Of a stretch of DNA of 64,000 nt, positions 13,543 through 25,608 are shown piece after piece. The translations under genes and the position numbers were made by a program. Where the stretch lies: contig JAZGTN010000300.1 in assembly GCA_037783415.1 (NCBI GenBank), positions 186,001 to 250,000 on the forward strand, given 5' to 3'. Origin of the DNA: Leptasterias polaris (taxonomy: Eukaryota > Echinodermata > Asteroidea > Forcipulatida > Asteriidae). The stretch's first letter is position 1. Every line of letters begins with the position of its first letter. The notes below the pieces were generated by a model. The model was not told the DNA's origin. It ran no database searches and saw nothing but the letters and a program-made list of their open reading frames with translations.

Positions 13543-14664
13543 GGCCCAATTTCATAAAGCCGTTCTGCAGAAAATGGTGCTTAGCAGACAAATGGCGGGG
13601 CGCCAGTCCCATGAGTGTCTAATACATGGCATCTTGGCTGGTAACCCATTTCTGCCAAGTGAGACATTGTTGTTAAATAAAGCTTTATGAAATTGGGCCC
13701 TGGTTTACAAAATGAAAAATGTTGCCTGTAAAAAATTTACATTAGTATAATGGTGTACAACTTACACATTTAATTTTAGCTCTGAAAAAAAGGCAATTTA
13801 GTGTCTTTACATTTACGCCATGTCAACAGCATTTCAAGTTAATAAATGAATTTTAATTTAAGTTAATGACGATTTTTACAAGCACACCTCCATTGAAAAG
13901 TGTGCCAATTCTGGAATACAGTTTATGTATATACATTTTACAAACGGCCCAATTCCATGGCTCTGATCACCCACCAAATTCTGCTCTTGAAATCACCATT
14001 CTTTGCTAACAGGGCAGGCGCCGAATTTCAGCACTAGCTGTGTCAGCGAAGAATGCCTAGTAATGTGGAGTCACACGCGCACACAAGCAAAAATAACCTG
14101 CTAACCTGTAAACACGCTTGATGTAAGCGCGGAATTCCCTGCTACCGTAAGCACTGATTCTTTACTTAGAGTAAGCAGAGCCATGAAATTGGGCCCAGGT
14201 AAATTATATGGTTACCTGTGATACATTGACCACAGATATACAGTTGTTTAACTTTAAATGAGGATTGGGGCCCAATTTTATGGCTCTGCTTACCACTGAA
14301 TTCTGCCCTTATGGCCAACATAACTGTGTGCTTTACAGGGCATCATAAGCACTGATTGTCACAGTGAGGAGAACCATGAAAATTGGGCCCAGCTAATAGA
14401 TTGAAATTTCTTCCAAGGACACATTTCAAGTATCAAGTATCAAGTCTTGAAATTCATTCAGAGAACTAGTATTGTGTACAGGGCCCAATTTCATAGAGCT
14501 CACTTTCTGAGCACAATATTCTGCTAAGCCAAATAAAATGAAGGAAACCAGTCATAGATGGTATGTGTTATATGGTATTTCGACTGGTCACCTTATTCTG
14601 GTGAGCATAACTGTTTTGTGCTTAGCTTCTTTTTGTGTAGAAAGCAGCTCTTTAAATTGGGCCC
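13543..14664. repeat. Cluster of four GGGCCCAAT MITEs
   Basis: Four inverted-repeat units lie almost end to end: 13543-13700, 13946-14196, 14268-14390 and 14481-14664. Each begins close to GGGCCCAATTTCAT followed by AAAGC or GGCTCTG, and ends with the complement (GCTTTATGAAATTGGGCCC or a near match). Interiors share words such as TTCTGC, GTAAGC and GCTTA. None has coding capacity. Internal divergence shows several subfamilies. Confidence 0.75.
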
Positions 14665-16490
14665 TAAACCTTTTATACCGAACCACAATTATTTGAAAAA
14701 GGTCTGGTAAATATATTTTCAGTTTGCAAAGTTTAAGTGTACGTTAGAAAATGTCTAACTTAAAATGTATGTGTATGGAAAAAACAACCAAGGCCTTAAT
14801 TAGCTTTTGGGTTACTGGCAGGCCCAATGCTAAAATTTACTGGACTCTGATGGGCGAGTCCAATGGGTATTTTAAGTGCTGGTGTAGTCAATTTATTGCG
14901 AGTAACCATGAAATTGCCCTGCAAAATTTGACCCCTATGTAACAGGGACATTTGCAATCATGTTTTAAATATGAATCCATAATCACATACAATGCCCTTA
15001 TTCATAACTTTCCAAAAGGATTTCCTTAAAACTCAAACACAAACCAAAATCATTTAAGGTTATTTTTATTTTGATTTCTCTTTAAATTCTCACAATGCAT
15101 TATGAAAAGAACTTCAAACAAATTGAAGACAGAAGGTAAATCCTTATCATAGAAAAATCACACATGTTTTTGGTCAGAAACTGCGAATCAATTTTCCTCG
15201 TTATCTTTGAATCATCAAGTCTGGTGCCTGGAACCCTTTCCACTTGAAGGATATTAATCTCAACACAAATTTATCATGCCTGTCTACTTTCAACGCCAAA
15301 TGATTTTTGACAAAACTGTACCACATGTCGTTTTGGATTTCTGGAGAACACAATCACCCCTCGGGTTTAATTTCAATAACACTGCCACCCCCTTCCTCCT
15401 TTCCTGCTCGCCACTTTGAAATTCCTTCTGAAAAGCACTAAAAAGCCATCAGACAGATTATAGATCTGCTGACAACAACCTTGACTTGGGGATACACATG
15501 TACCTTGATAGTCATTATCCTATCTATGATGACTGATGAGTTTTAATGATGACAATCCAATGTGGATGACGATGTTACCCCTTCGAGAAAGGAATCCATC
15601 CTTGACTTCCCCAAACTGATGCTTTTATCGATACCAGCTTGCCAGCAGGCTGATCGTGCACACATCAAAAGCCACGCTGCACCAACGCTTCATACAAAAT
15701 ACTACAACCACACTGCCAGGGGATATCTTGAACATTCAAGAGTCCTAATGAAAATTTGTGTTTTGAATTTTGAAAAACAAAAACAAAAAAACAGTGTGGA
15801 GTCCTCTGAGGAATACGTTATTAATTGTCAATTAAATTTTGTATCAATCACTCAAATAGGTCTTGAGGCATTGCAAGGTGAGGTACCAAAATCAATGTAA
15901 ATTTGGTTTGCGGTGAATTCTTGCGAGCACTTATCTTGCTATTTTTCTACAACCGCAGAGTAGCTTTCAGAACTCGTGGGGTTAGTTCCGACAACAATTG
16001 TGACTGCTGATTAGGTAAGGGGGATTGGCCTAGACGATCGAGGGGACTTGTAATGATTTACTTCTCTGCCGCAGAGGGTCTCAATGTTTCAACTTGCCTG
16101 TTCTAGTCATCTTCAATCATTTGCTTATGACTTTTCTCAGCCACATGTAGGTCGCCTCTCTCCTCAGATAAGTATTTATGATACTTGGACTGAGTTTTCC
16201 CAATTTTGGGGGGAGATGTTTTAAAGATTCGTGATAATATTTTTCAAATCAATTAAAAGCGTAAGACACAATGTCTGAGACATGTTTCTCACTGGATGGT
16301 CATGATTAATTCCAATGCCCTGTTGGATTTTTGTTTAGTGTTCTTAATGATTTTTTGTTTACTTGTTTCCTCATACCTCCCCCCCCCCCCAAGTTCATTG
16401 AAACTTGTGTTAGCCTGTTGGTCCCAAATTCATGCCTCTTCTTCTTAAGGAGAACCCTGGCAGGTTGAATAAACAATGTACTGGAATAAA

Positions 16491-16496
16491 TTTATT
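16491..16496 (-). terminator. Candidate polyadenylation signal AATAAA
   Basis: TTTATT on the plus strand gives AATAAA on the minus strand, 277 bp past the stop codon of the DUF4706 gene. Position and motif fit a 3' end signal. In AT-rich DNA the hexamer also occurs by chance. Confidence 0.35.
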
Positions 16497-16772
16497 ACAT
16501 TTCGACATTTACAATCACCACTTTCTGCGAAGAATGAGTCTAAATGGCACCTAACCATTGCAACCTAATAAATCACTTTCTCATGAGTATCCCTCACATG
16601 TATTACTCACTGGATACATTGATGTAAACATACATGCATATCCTTTGACAGCTTTCACATTTCAATAACACACAAAATAGCAGTTGACTCGCCATTAAAC
16701 ACAGTTACAGCACACAAGTCACTTACTCACAATCTTAAACCTAAAATGATCATACAACCAATGCATGTTTTT

Positions 16773-19700
16773 TCACCAATCAAAGAGAAATTCATAACTT
16801 GGCGCTTCCTCCATTCCTGGCTCACCTTCAGTCTGGTAAAAATGAAAAGACAACAAAGAAAATTTTGTTAAGAAAAATAGAAAATTACAGAAGAAATTTG
16901 CAATTTTTCTTCTGAAATGTCAACTTAAATACAGGTAATCCCGGTCCCCCACATCCTGAAACAAAATATTTTTCAAAAAGATGGTCATTTTTGAGGAAAC
17001 TGTGTTTAAATCTGATCTTCTCATTGTTGCTTTGCACTTAATTCAAATAAACACAAAGTATGCCAGAGATATATAAAAAAAAGTTTCCTTGGAAATTTGA
17101 GTATTCTAATGAAACTATCAAACTAGTATGTCAGTTCAAACAGTGCATCTCTTGAACGCTAGGTATTGTTGGAATGATCGGGCTACTCTGAAAAACCAGT
17201 CCTGCACCATCCGTTAAATAATGTGTACATCTATAAATCAATCAAAAAGAGAAACATTTTCCAAAGGGTAATTGCACAAAATTTCTCTTTTGCTAAGAGA
17301 TAACAAAACAGGTGATTAAACACAGCGCCCACACAAACACACCTTATTATCACCCTGCCCTGCCTCTTGCGGCGTTTTCTTGCTCCCCGCATCAAAGTTC
17401 ACGTTATCTTGAACCTTCAGTTCTTGCTTCATCTCTGCCAAAAGATCCGCCGGCAGGAGCTGTTTCTTCAGGCCCTGCCTCTTGGTTCCACCGTCCCTCC
17501 TTGGGGAGCCCATCTCGATGCTCTTGGAGGCCTTCTCCCTCCTCGGCGACGATGGAACGCTGACCTTCTCCTTGCCTTTGCTGCCACTGTTTATAGAACC
17601 TTTTGATCCACTATTCTTCTTGGCTGTCACGGGCGGTGTTGATTTTGGTTTATCGGAGCGCTCCCTCTTGGGGCTTTTTTTCCTCTTCTCCAGGGACCCT
17701 TGACTTGATTTCTTTTCGCCGTTGCTGCTGCTGTTGTTAACGACAATATTCTCCTTTTTGGGTTTCTGCTTACTGGAATTGGCCTCATAGACTGCCTGAT
17801 CAAAGACCAGTCTTTCTGAGCTGGAGGCCAGAAGGTTATTGCCCAGGCTGTTGCGGTTGCTGACGTCACGCATCAGCATGACGGACAGCTTGGTCTTGTC
17901 CTTGTGGGCCTTGGCGAACCACTCAGCGTCCGTCTCGTCGGCCGGGTCAGAGACTTTAATGAGGTCATGGGAGATGGAAGGTGATGGCACTGAGGCTGCA
18001 GTTGCTGGAATTGTCTCAGGGGTCATGATGGTCAACTCGTGCTGGCACTGGACAGAAATCAATTAAGCAAGAAATTAGGAAAAAGCACTCATGGACTTGA
18101 CAAAAATTTGTATTACTCTCCCAAATTAAGGTTGTAGACAACACTCTGCTGAACGACATGTAGGTCACTTAATGGAGGTATAAAAACGAACAATTAATCT
18201 CAGAAAATCATCCTTACCTTTGTCTCCCAGGAAAATGGACCAGAAAATTCATCTTTCCATGAGACTGTCTGTAAACAAAAAAAGAAAGATGTGTTCAATG
18301 ATTATTAAAGGAAGTAATTTGAATCAAAAGCAAATAATCTAGACATTTTAACAGTTGTTTGGCAGTACATGTACCTTGAAAATGTGACCACCTTCATGTA
18401 TGCATCTTTTACAGGTTAGCTGTATAATGTGTTCGATTATAACAAGAGAACATAAATGAATGTACTCTTCTAAAAACCACTTATATATTTACCATAAATG
18501 TACTTTTGAAGTGAACATGTTTTTAGACATAAATGCAGTGTCATGATGCAATAAACCATGCAACTCTCTCAGGTACTGAAACATTTGTGGGAACCTGATT
18601 AACCAGTTCGCTTCGGAGGACGCAATAATACGCAAAACTCTTAAGCAACACACAGTGCAGTTTTATGAACTGGCATTCAACTTTCTGTGGGTGTTGGCAG
18701 TGGTCATGTCAACAGGCCACGTCTGGTGAGACACTGTAGCGGATTGCATGTACACAGGCAACTGTTTGACAGAGTCCATAGGCTCGGTGGCCCAGGGTAA
18801 AAGGCACTGCAAACAATGAACAAATTAACTCTTTGGATGGATTTGTGCCCAATGTCTTTAATATTAAAGACCTGGGCCCATATTCATAAAGCCTGTAAGC
18901 ACAAAAACATGCTCAGCACCGAAAAGGATTGCTTAGCAGAAACAGGTTACCAGCCAAAATTACATAAACTTTGCAACGTTGTGACTGGTGCCCCCCTCAA
19001 TTTTTGCTTAGCATAGAAATTTGTCAAGCATTATTTTCTGCTAAACAGCTTTATGAAATTGGGGCGCTCTTCCTTTCACGTCCCAGCCAAGATTTTGTAC
19101 AGATGGATTATACTGCACTGTCACAACGCACTTCATCTCACTCTGGGATGTCGTCTTTTCGACTGGGTGTGGTTTGCTGATTGGCCGATACATAGCGGCT
19201 TTCCTACAGTCTGATTGTGCTTCAGAAACATGACTGTAAACAAAATTTGAGCCATTTAAATCTGTTGTCATTGAAAAAATTTCTAATGGGTGTCCAAACT
19301 GAGTTTCATTGGCAAAACAAATTATCAATGGCTCAAGAAAAAGAGTTGTTTTTTGACTGAAAATATTCCTGCATGGGTAACAGGAAAAGGATATTTAATT
19401 CCGAAGCGAACTAGTTAATGGTGTGTTTACAAAATCAGAGCACACAGACCACTGCCTATTAATGTACATACATCACAAATCAATTTAGAAACTCAGATTT
19501 ATGATGCTGCTGAAGGGTGTGAATGAAACGTTTTTGTTTGTCATCAGTGAAAATGGAAAAAAACATGTTGATATTATTATATAACACTGCCAGACACACC
19601 CACACACACAATATTTGTAATTTTGTTCAGAGCGTTGGGAGAAAGGCAACTTGTACTTTTGCCATATGGGGTTTGGGATAGACGTACAAGTACCTTGTTC

Positions 19701-22700
19701 GCCAATGGGTACCACTTGTACAGCTCTCCTTATCTCTTTGAATCTGTCTTTGTCCCTGTGTTTGCCCGTTTGCTCAACCTCGGCCCATTCCTCCTCCCCC
19801 TTTATTTCCCATCCCAGCTTCATTTTGACATAGTATTGGTATACTTGTATTAGGGCATGTTGATTTTGTTGCTTGTTTCCTGTAACTTGTATTGACCTTT
19901 TGCATATGACGTCATTTGAGTACGGCAATCTCACCTAGAAGCAGGTCTCAGATTTGAGCATTCGTTTATTTTTGTTATTAAAGTTATTACACAGTGAGGC
20001 ATTTTTGTCAAATTTTACAACAGAAGACTGCCAGACTTGTCTGGTCATGAGTTTACTGGCCCGATGGTAAAATCACTGGCCATTGGCTTGTGGTCCAGTG
20101 TACATTTTGAGCCCTACTAGAGGTCAAAAGGAGGTTTGTTCATTGGTGCGTACAAATCTGTGCATTTCCATTGTTTATCATCGAATTACCTCTAAAGATG
20201 GTGGCTTGATGACGTCAAGGCAAGGTCTATTATTAATTGTATTGATCCTCGGCCGAAATAATAACCTGTAAAAGTAACAAAATTATGCACTTTTACGATT
20301 CCCATACGTGCAAGACTTGCTAACTCTGTTCTGAACTCATTCTGACATTGTGTGTTGTTTCTGGACCTGGCTGAAACTTCAAGGTGTGAACGACTGAAAC
20401 TTCAAGGTGTGAACAGGTGAAAATAGAAGCTCCCTTACATTAGGGAATTTTTTGCTTTAACACCTTGGCAAGCTTTTTACACACTTTTACCTTTTTTCCA
20501 CTTACAGTTTTCCATGTGAGTAACACATGCTTCCATGTGTCTGATAAATGTGAACTTGCACTTTGTGCACACGCCCTACTGCTTGCTAAGACTCCCCCGC
20601 TGCATACATTACAACACATATTATGCACCAATGCTTGTTGCCAAACTCCAAATCACAAGGCAATGAGGCACCAATTTCATGCGGCGCCAGTAATCTTTTA
20701 ATGAGATTCAATTATTTGGCTCTGAACATTTCCCCCATGTATACGCCCATCAGATAAACACTCCAGATATACTCAGACACAACGAGAGTAAAAACATGAT
20801 TCCACTGACCGGAGTAGCTGGAGATACCTAATTAAGTCAGCCTCGTAGAAAAGATGAGAGATTGTTATGATTGGGGGGAGGCAGTGCCGGTGGGCTTTCA
20901 AAACAATGACAGGTTATCCCTGAGGGAGGTGGTGGTCACAAGTCATGCAAGACCTGCTATCATTGGAAGTTGATTTTTCTAACTAGTGCTACATAGGAAT
21001 GAGACACAGCTACTTTTCAAACCAGGATACGCACATGTTTATTTAAGTGGATATTTGGAACAAAGATACATTCATATTACCCCTTGTTTGTGTTGCTTTG
21101 ATGTAGCCTCCACTGTTTTGGACTGACCAAAAAACTGCCTACCTACAATTCTACATGCATGTTTCTACAGTATTCTATTTCTTGCTCAGGTGTTGCTTTT
21201 AAATTTGTGCAGCATCACTGAAAGCAGAATGTAAGATTCAATCACTGTGAAGACTTTAAACATGGTATTCGCCAAAGGCATCAGGGTTTTATTTTTGATG
21301 CTGTTTTTAAAATTTAATGCACCGAAAAAATCTGGGCTAATGCCTGTATTTGCAGTTTGGTTTCCACTTGTGTTGACACTGAAAGACAAGCTTTGCAGAA
21401 TTGTCATCGGTGAGGATTGTTTCATGGTGCCTCCTAGGCTAAGGCTAGTACCTTCCATTGAGAGCAATAGCTTTTGATTGTTGCATTTGTTGTTCAGGCT
21501 CAGAGTGTCACAGTAAACTAAATTATGCCAAATGATCTTGAATTCATCAAACAACCCCTTTGATTTTTATTTAATCAGCACTTCAACATCTACACTCATA
21601 AAGCCTTTCATGCAGTGAAATCATTTTCTTGAGGATTGGTGTTACTTTTGCCTCAACTGAAGTTTCAACTGTCAGTTGTAACATTTATTTGTTTTCACAT
21701 TATTATTGCACACTTAATAGATTTTGTGTGTAAAAGAAGAAAATGCCCCCAGGACAAAAATGAGTGTTACAACCTCTCTGCAAATCAGAAATTCATTCAA
21801 TTAAAGGTGGAGGAAATTTTGTATGGAATGAAGAGTAAGTATCAGAAATTGAAAAGCAATAACATTTACACATGTATGCAGACCTTACTAACAAAACCCC
21901 ATGGGGTAATTACCATGAAGGACTCTAGGAGTATTGATTTTGATGGGAAAAACAGAGTGCTTGGGTAAATGTCTCTGACACGTACACATTGGGAAAATAA
22001 GTAATGTCTTTGGCCTTTTTCAAAACCTTGGTTTGAGCATTGTCTGACAGTTTAAAGGCCTGTGTCCAATGCACACAATTTCAAATTATGCCAAAAGGAA
22101 AAGGTGCCTTGTTTATTGAGTGTATGTCTACATGTAGATAACAATGATTACAATTTTAATAGATGTTGAATTTGCATCAGGGGTAAACAATATTATTTGT
22201 GTAAATTAGTGTTTTACTTACATGTATGCATTGATCTGTGTGTTAAGCTCTGTAAACGCAGTACTTTTGCCGAGTCCAGTGAACAAATTCACAGGCATAT
22301 TACTTGGGTGGGATTCGAACCCATGAGCAGGGCCTAATTTCATGGCGCTGTCGGCCTGCCGCCCTGCCATGGCACACAGAAGTAAGCTTTACATGGTGTT
22401 GTAAGTGCAGAATTCATTAGAAAGCAGTACCATAAATATGGGCCAAGATGTCATTACATCCAAAAAGCTGGCCTGGTACAGTACAGGCAGTTTGCATCGT
22501 ATGTTTTAGCAGTGGGTACCGCAACGATTTTAACAGATGTTATCAAATACAATTTTTTGCTTTTCCCTATACAATGCCTGTGTGGAAGTTTATGGGAAAA
22601 AAGATCCCCTGGGTCTTTATATATTTCACTTCAGTGAACAAACTAATTTTGACTTACATTTATTACTAAATGCTACTACTTTTGAACCCACATTCTTAAT

Positions 22701-25224
22701 ATTGCATTGCCTTTATAGAAACTGCACTTTCCAAATTGTAACACTATCACCTAAATTCTTGTTACTATAGTAACAATGTGAGCACCTTCTGATTTAGAAT
22801 AGTTCAATTCACTTTTCATTGATATTTTTTTAGCAACTAACCTCCCTTCATCCGAATGAATTATTTAATAACGGAGCACTCTGAGAGGAGGAAAGGTCTC
22901 CAGGTTTGAATAAAATGTAGATGCACTTGAAAGCTACTCCCATCATTCCTGAGTAAAAAAAATAAGCTCCCTGCTGCACTTTGTCAAACAACCTTCATTG
23001 TAGCAGCAATGAACATATAAATCCATCGGCTTCTAAATGGAGGGTTGCAATGAAGTGCGTGGCTACTGTCCCATTTGCTATTTATAGTTTCTAAGGAATC
23101 TTACATGCAGGTCTGATACTTCACCCTTGTAAGGGTACTGCTTTTTTTCTCTCTCTCTCTCTCTCTCAGAAAAGTAAAGGGCACTTCTATGAGTTCAAAT
23201 AATTTAAATTTCTAATGGAACATTTCAAGGGGCACTAGGAGGAGCTTGCCACCACTGTAGAATTGCATTCATTGCAACCGCTATTTATAAACTCCATCCA
23301 AACCTTCAAAATCAAACTCAAATAGTTTTATTTAAACACACTAGGCAAAATATTTGTGTGTACAATCACTACATTATTGTTTTTCTTGCATAGGTGATTT
23401 GATTGGTTTTCCCAGAGAATGATGCCTCCATTTAAATTAAAAGGTACTGTAGGGTCATACTTTGATAATGACCCCCCCAAAAAAATAAAAATAATAATTA
23501 ATTGTGTAATTTTTATCTGAAAACCTACTTGTTATATAAGATAGTAAAGGTAGTAAGCATACTGCAAAATTATTTTGCATGAAGTGCCCCCATTGATTAG
23601 AAATCAAAGATTGCCTATGGGCAACTTTTGGTGAGTCAAATTTCTGTGATGTTCGTTTGTGAATACTAACCAAGACCAGAGACACAGATGGAATGCCGCC
23701 ACTGTAACCTTGCTATGATACATGGATTGATTTGATGTTCTTGATGACTATGAGCCAGTGTTTTCCTGTTTCTCAACAAGCAGACAGCTGTTTTCAACTG
23801 CAACTTTCACAGGTGACTTTTAATGTAAATTTCTTGAAAATTTTGCCTATAAATTAGCAATACGTTCATATTTGATGTAGCCCATAGGCCCTATTAGACT
23901 ATTTCATTATTTCATATTGTAACCTGTGGCCTCACATGTTTACAAAAAGCCATATACATGTAGCTTGGACCTTCTGCAAAGGGCCCTCATTTCAACACCT
24001 GTTCAGTTAACTCTTGAATTTATGTGGAAATTATTACACAAAATGTGAAACGTCCCATATGTGACCTGCTCTATCGTAAAGAGGAATGTCTCGGAAATCA
24101 CGTTTAATTCGCCATACAAAAGTTGTTGACAATCAAAAATCATGAAAAAACACTTCAAAAACCGATTCCTCGATTTCGGTGGTATTATATATTAAACAAA
24201 TCTTGATCTTTCTTGTCGTGGTCTTACCTTTAATTGAAAAGATAAATAAATCCACAAAAAGTACGTTTTCTTGAGCATGTTGTACGCATAAGTTCAACTT
24301 TATTGATAAAGGTTACAATTTACATGGTATATATTAAGAATTAGATTACCACATTTGCCAAGATGGCCCAGGTAAAACAAATATTTTAAATAGACCCTTT
24401 CACGGTAAATATGCACCAAATTGAATCTGCCCCATCCAGGTGCCATATAGTGCGTTGTTTACTTCGAACTCTGCAACTTTATAATCGCACTCGACGAACA
24501 GTGTGACTGTGAGAAGTGTGCGCTAAGTTACAAACCGTGTATAAATACTAAATGTCCATTCGAAACAATGCACCACTGTGCACAGGGCAGGTTCAACAAG
24601 GAACATATTATTACCGTGAACTGGTGAAACTGAAAGTTTGAACTATACTGTAATTACATGTCGTACGAATGGCAACAAATAGAAAAACAATGGTCGAGTG
24701 TTGTAAAATGTGAGTTACACTACAGATTTTCAGAATTCCTTGTGAATTAATTTATTATCTGAGATTGCGAGTAATTCACAATAACATAATAAATCAAGAA
24801 TATGTCACATACAAATCACATGTAAAGTCAATGTCATTGACATTGTCAGATGCTTTACCTCTTTATTTGAACTGTCCTCATGATCTGTGGAGTAGTGGAC
24901 AACCTTTCCCCCACCCTCAATTTTCAATCGGGGAAAACTGGCAGAGACAGCATTGGTTTTCTTATCCAGCTTCAACTCATATCTCAGTTGGATTGTAGGA
25001 TCAATAAACCACTCATCTAAAAACAAGTCTCTTTCCTTTTGAGTCAGACGGTCCCAGTCCCTTCGATGCGACTCCATGCACTTCCGTTTTTCTGAGATAA
25101 TTTTTCGCCCGATCGGGCTGTTTTTTGAGAAATAGTCGTCACTGATTTCCTCCATGGACTTTCCCCCGTGATCTATGGGAGCAGTGTTCCGTTTTGGCTG
25201 GGTATCTATTACAGTAAATGCCAT
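16773..25224 (-). CDS. C1orf198: C1orf198-like DUF4706 protein, 4 exons, 393 aa
   Basis: Minus-strand exons are 25224-24859, 18268-18218, 18047-17343 and 16832-16773. All phases are 0 with GT..AG borders; total 393 codons plus TGA. Exon 1 carries the N-terminal signature DDYFSKNSPIGRKIISEKRK, then DWDRL and DEWFIDP, matching my recollection of the DUF4706 domain of human C1orf198. Exon 2 is a 17-residue conserved block, WKDEFSGPFSWETK. Exon 3 is a low-complexity Ser/Lys/Pro-rich linker (roughly residues 180-330) that looks disordered. Exon 4 ends YEFLFDW, matching the conserved aromatic C-terminus. No signal peptide or membrane segment is seen. Function is unknown in any species. Intron 1 is about 6.6 kb. 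The gene is divergent from PUS10. ATG at 25224 is the first codon of the open frame. Family call is firm; last-exon assignment rests on splice sites plus the C-terminal match. Confidence 0.85.
18874..19064. mobile_element. GGGCCCAAT-type MITE in C1orf198 intron 1
   Basis: Starts GGGCCCATATTCATAAAGCC and ends GCTTTATGAAATTGGGG. The interior carries AAGCACAAAA and TGCTTAGCA words typical of the family. It sits inside the 6.6-kb first intron of the DUF4706 gene. Confidence 0.65.
22258..22530 (-). mobile_element. tRNA-derived SINE copy 2, split by a MITE
   Basis: The left part (about 22,258-22,326) carries CACAGGCATATTACTTGGG and GGGATTCGAACCCA, as in the 11.7-kb SINE copy. The right part resumes after 22,444 with GATGTC and a GTGGGTACCGCAACG stretch that matches GCGGATACCGCAACG of copy 1. 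The intervening 115 bp is a GGGCCTAATTTCAT-type MITE (22330-22444). Confidence 0.55.
22330..22444. mobile_element. MITE nested in SINE
   Basis: Begins GGGCCTAATTTCATGG and ends CCATAAATATGGGCC. It interrupts the tRNA-like head of the surrounding SINE, so it inserted later. Confidence 0.55.
23149..23168. repeat. (CT)n microsatellite
   Basis: An uninterrupted run of CT dinucleotides in the first intron of the DUF4706 gene. A second (CT)n run lies near 44,878-44,894 in the aquaporin intron. Confidence 0.8.
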
Positions 25225-25608
25225 GTTTTTCTGGTATTTGGTTGCTTTTTGTGATCAATGTGTCAAGAACCAGTTGCAAACAACTCACGATCGAATGACC
25301 CCAAAATGATTCATCCAAATGAAATTTGCATTTCGTTGACACACACAGAGAGACAGTGACAGTAGATGCATTAGGTTTATTTTTGACATCTATGACCTTT
25401 GGTAAAAACAAGTGAAATGTTATTGCTGCAGTTTGAATGTAATTTTAGATTATTTATAACATTTGTATATAAAATATATTTGTGAATAATCTATATTTTT
25501 TTATTATACTAAAATTTACAAATAAATAGTTTTTTAAATTTGGTTATAAGATAAAGATGTATAAATTTGTGAGACTGGCTGAAGCGCAATGCATTTCTGG
25601 GATTGAAA
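25225..25608. promoter_or_regulatory. Bidirectional promoter region C1orf198-like / PUS10
   Basis: The two start codons (25224 minus, 25609 plus) face away from each other and are 384 bp apart, so both 5' UTRs and core promoters must share this interval. No TATA box is placed convincingly. The PUS10 start is embedded in AAAATGGCGGCC, which fits the YY1 consensus (AAnATGGCGGC) that commonly overlaps start codons of housekeeping genes. Shared regulation is inferred from geometry. Confidence 0.55.

Larger units (their letters stand above)
1..16490. other. Gene-poor repeat-rich region
   Basis: I find no gene that I can support in this stretch except a weak orphan exon candidate (6921-7042). Open frames here are short, have no conserved motifs, and often overlap repeats. 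Recognisable contents are a TIR element at 2093-2612, GGGCCCAAT-type inverted-repeat elements at 3421-3553 and 13.5-14.7 kb, a tRNA-derived SINE at about 9680-9960, another at about 11711-11860, three DR4-like nuclear-receptor-type motifs at 12334-12455, and G/C homopolymer runs near 1490-1540 and 5935-5960. The far end is the 3' flank of the DUF4706 gene. A distant 3' UTR or exons of a gene lying outside the window could be hidden here. Confidence 0.6.

Noticed and set aside
15562..15900. 112-codon plus-strand open frame
   Set aside because: It begins at GTG rather than ATG, has no conserved motif, no splice context and composition like the surroundings.
19485..19934. 149-codon minus-strand open frame in the C1orf198 intron
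   Set aside because: No domain or splice signals that integrate with a gene; residues look like random translation.
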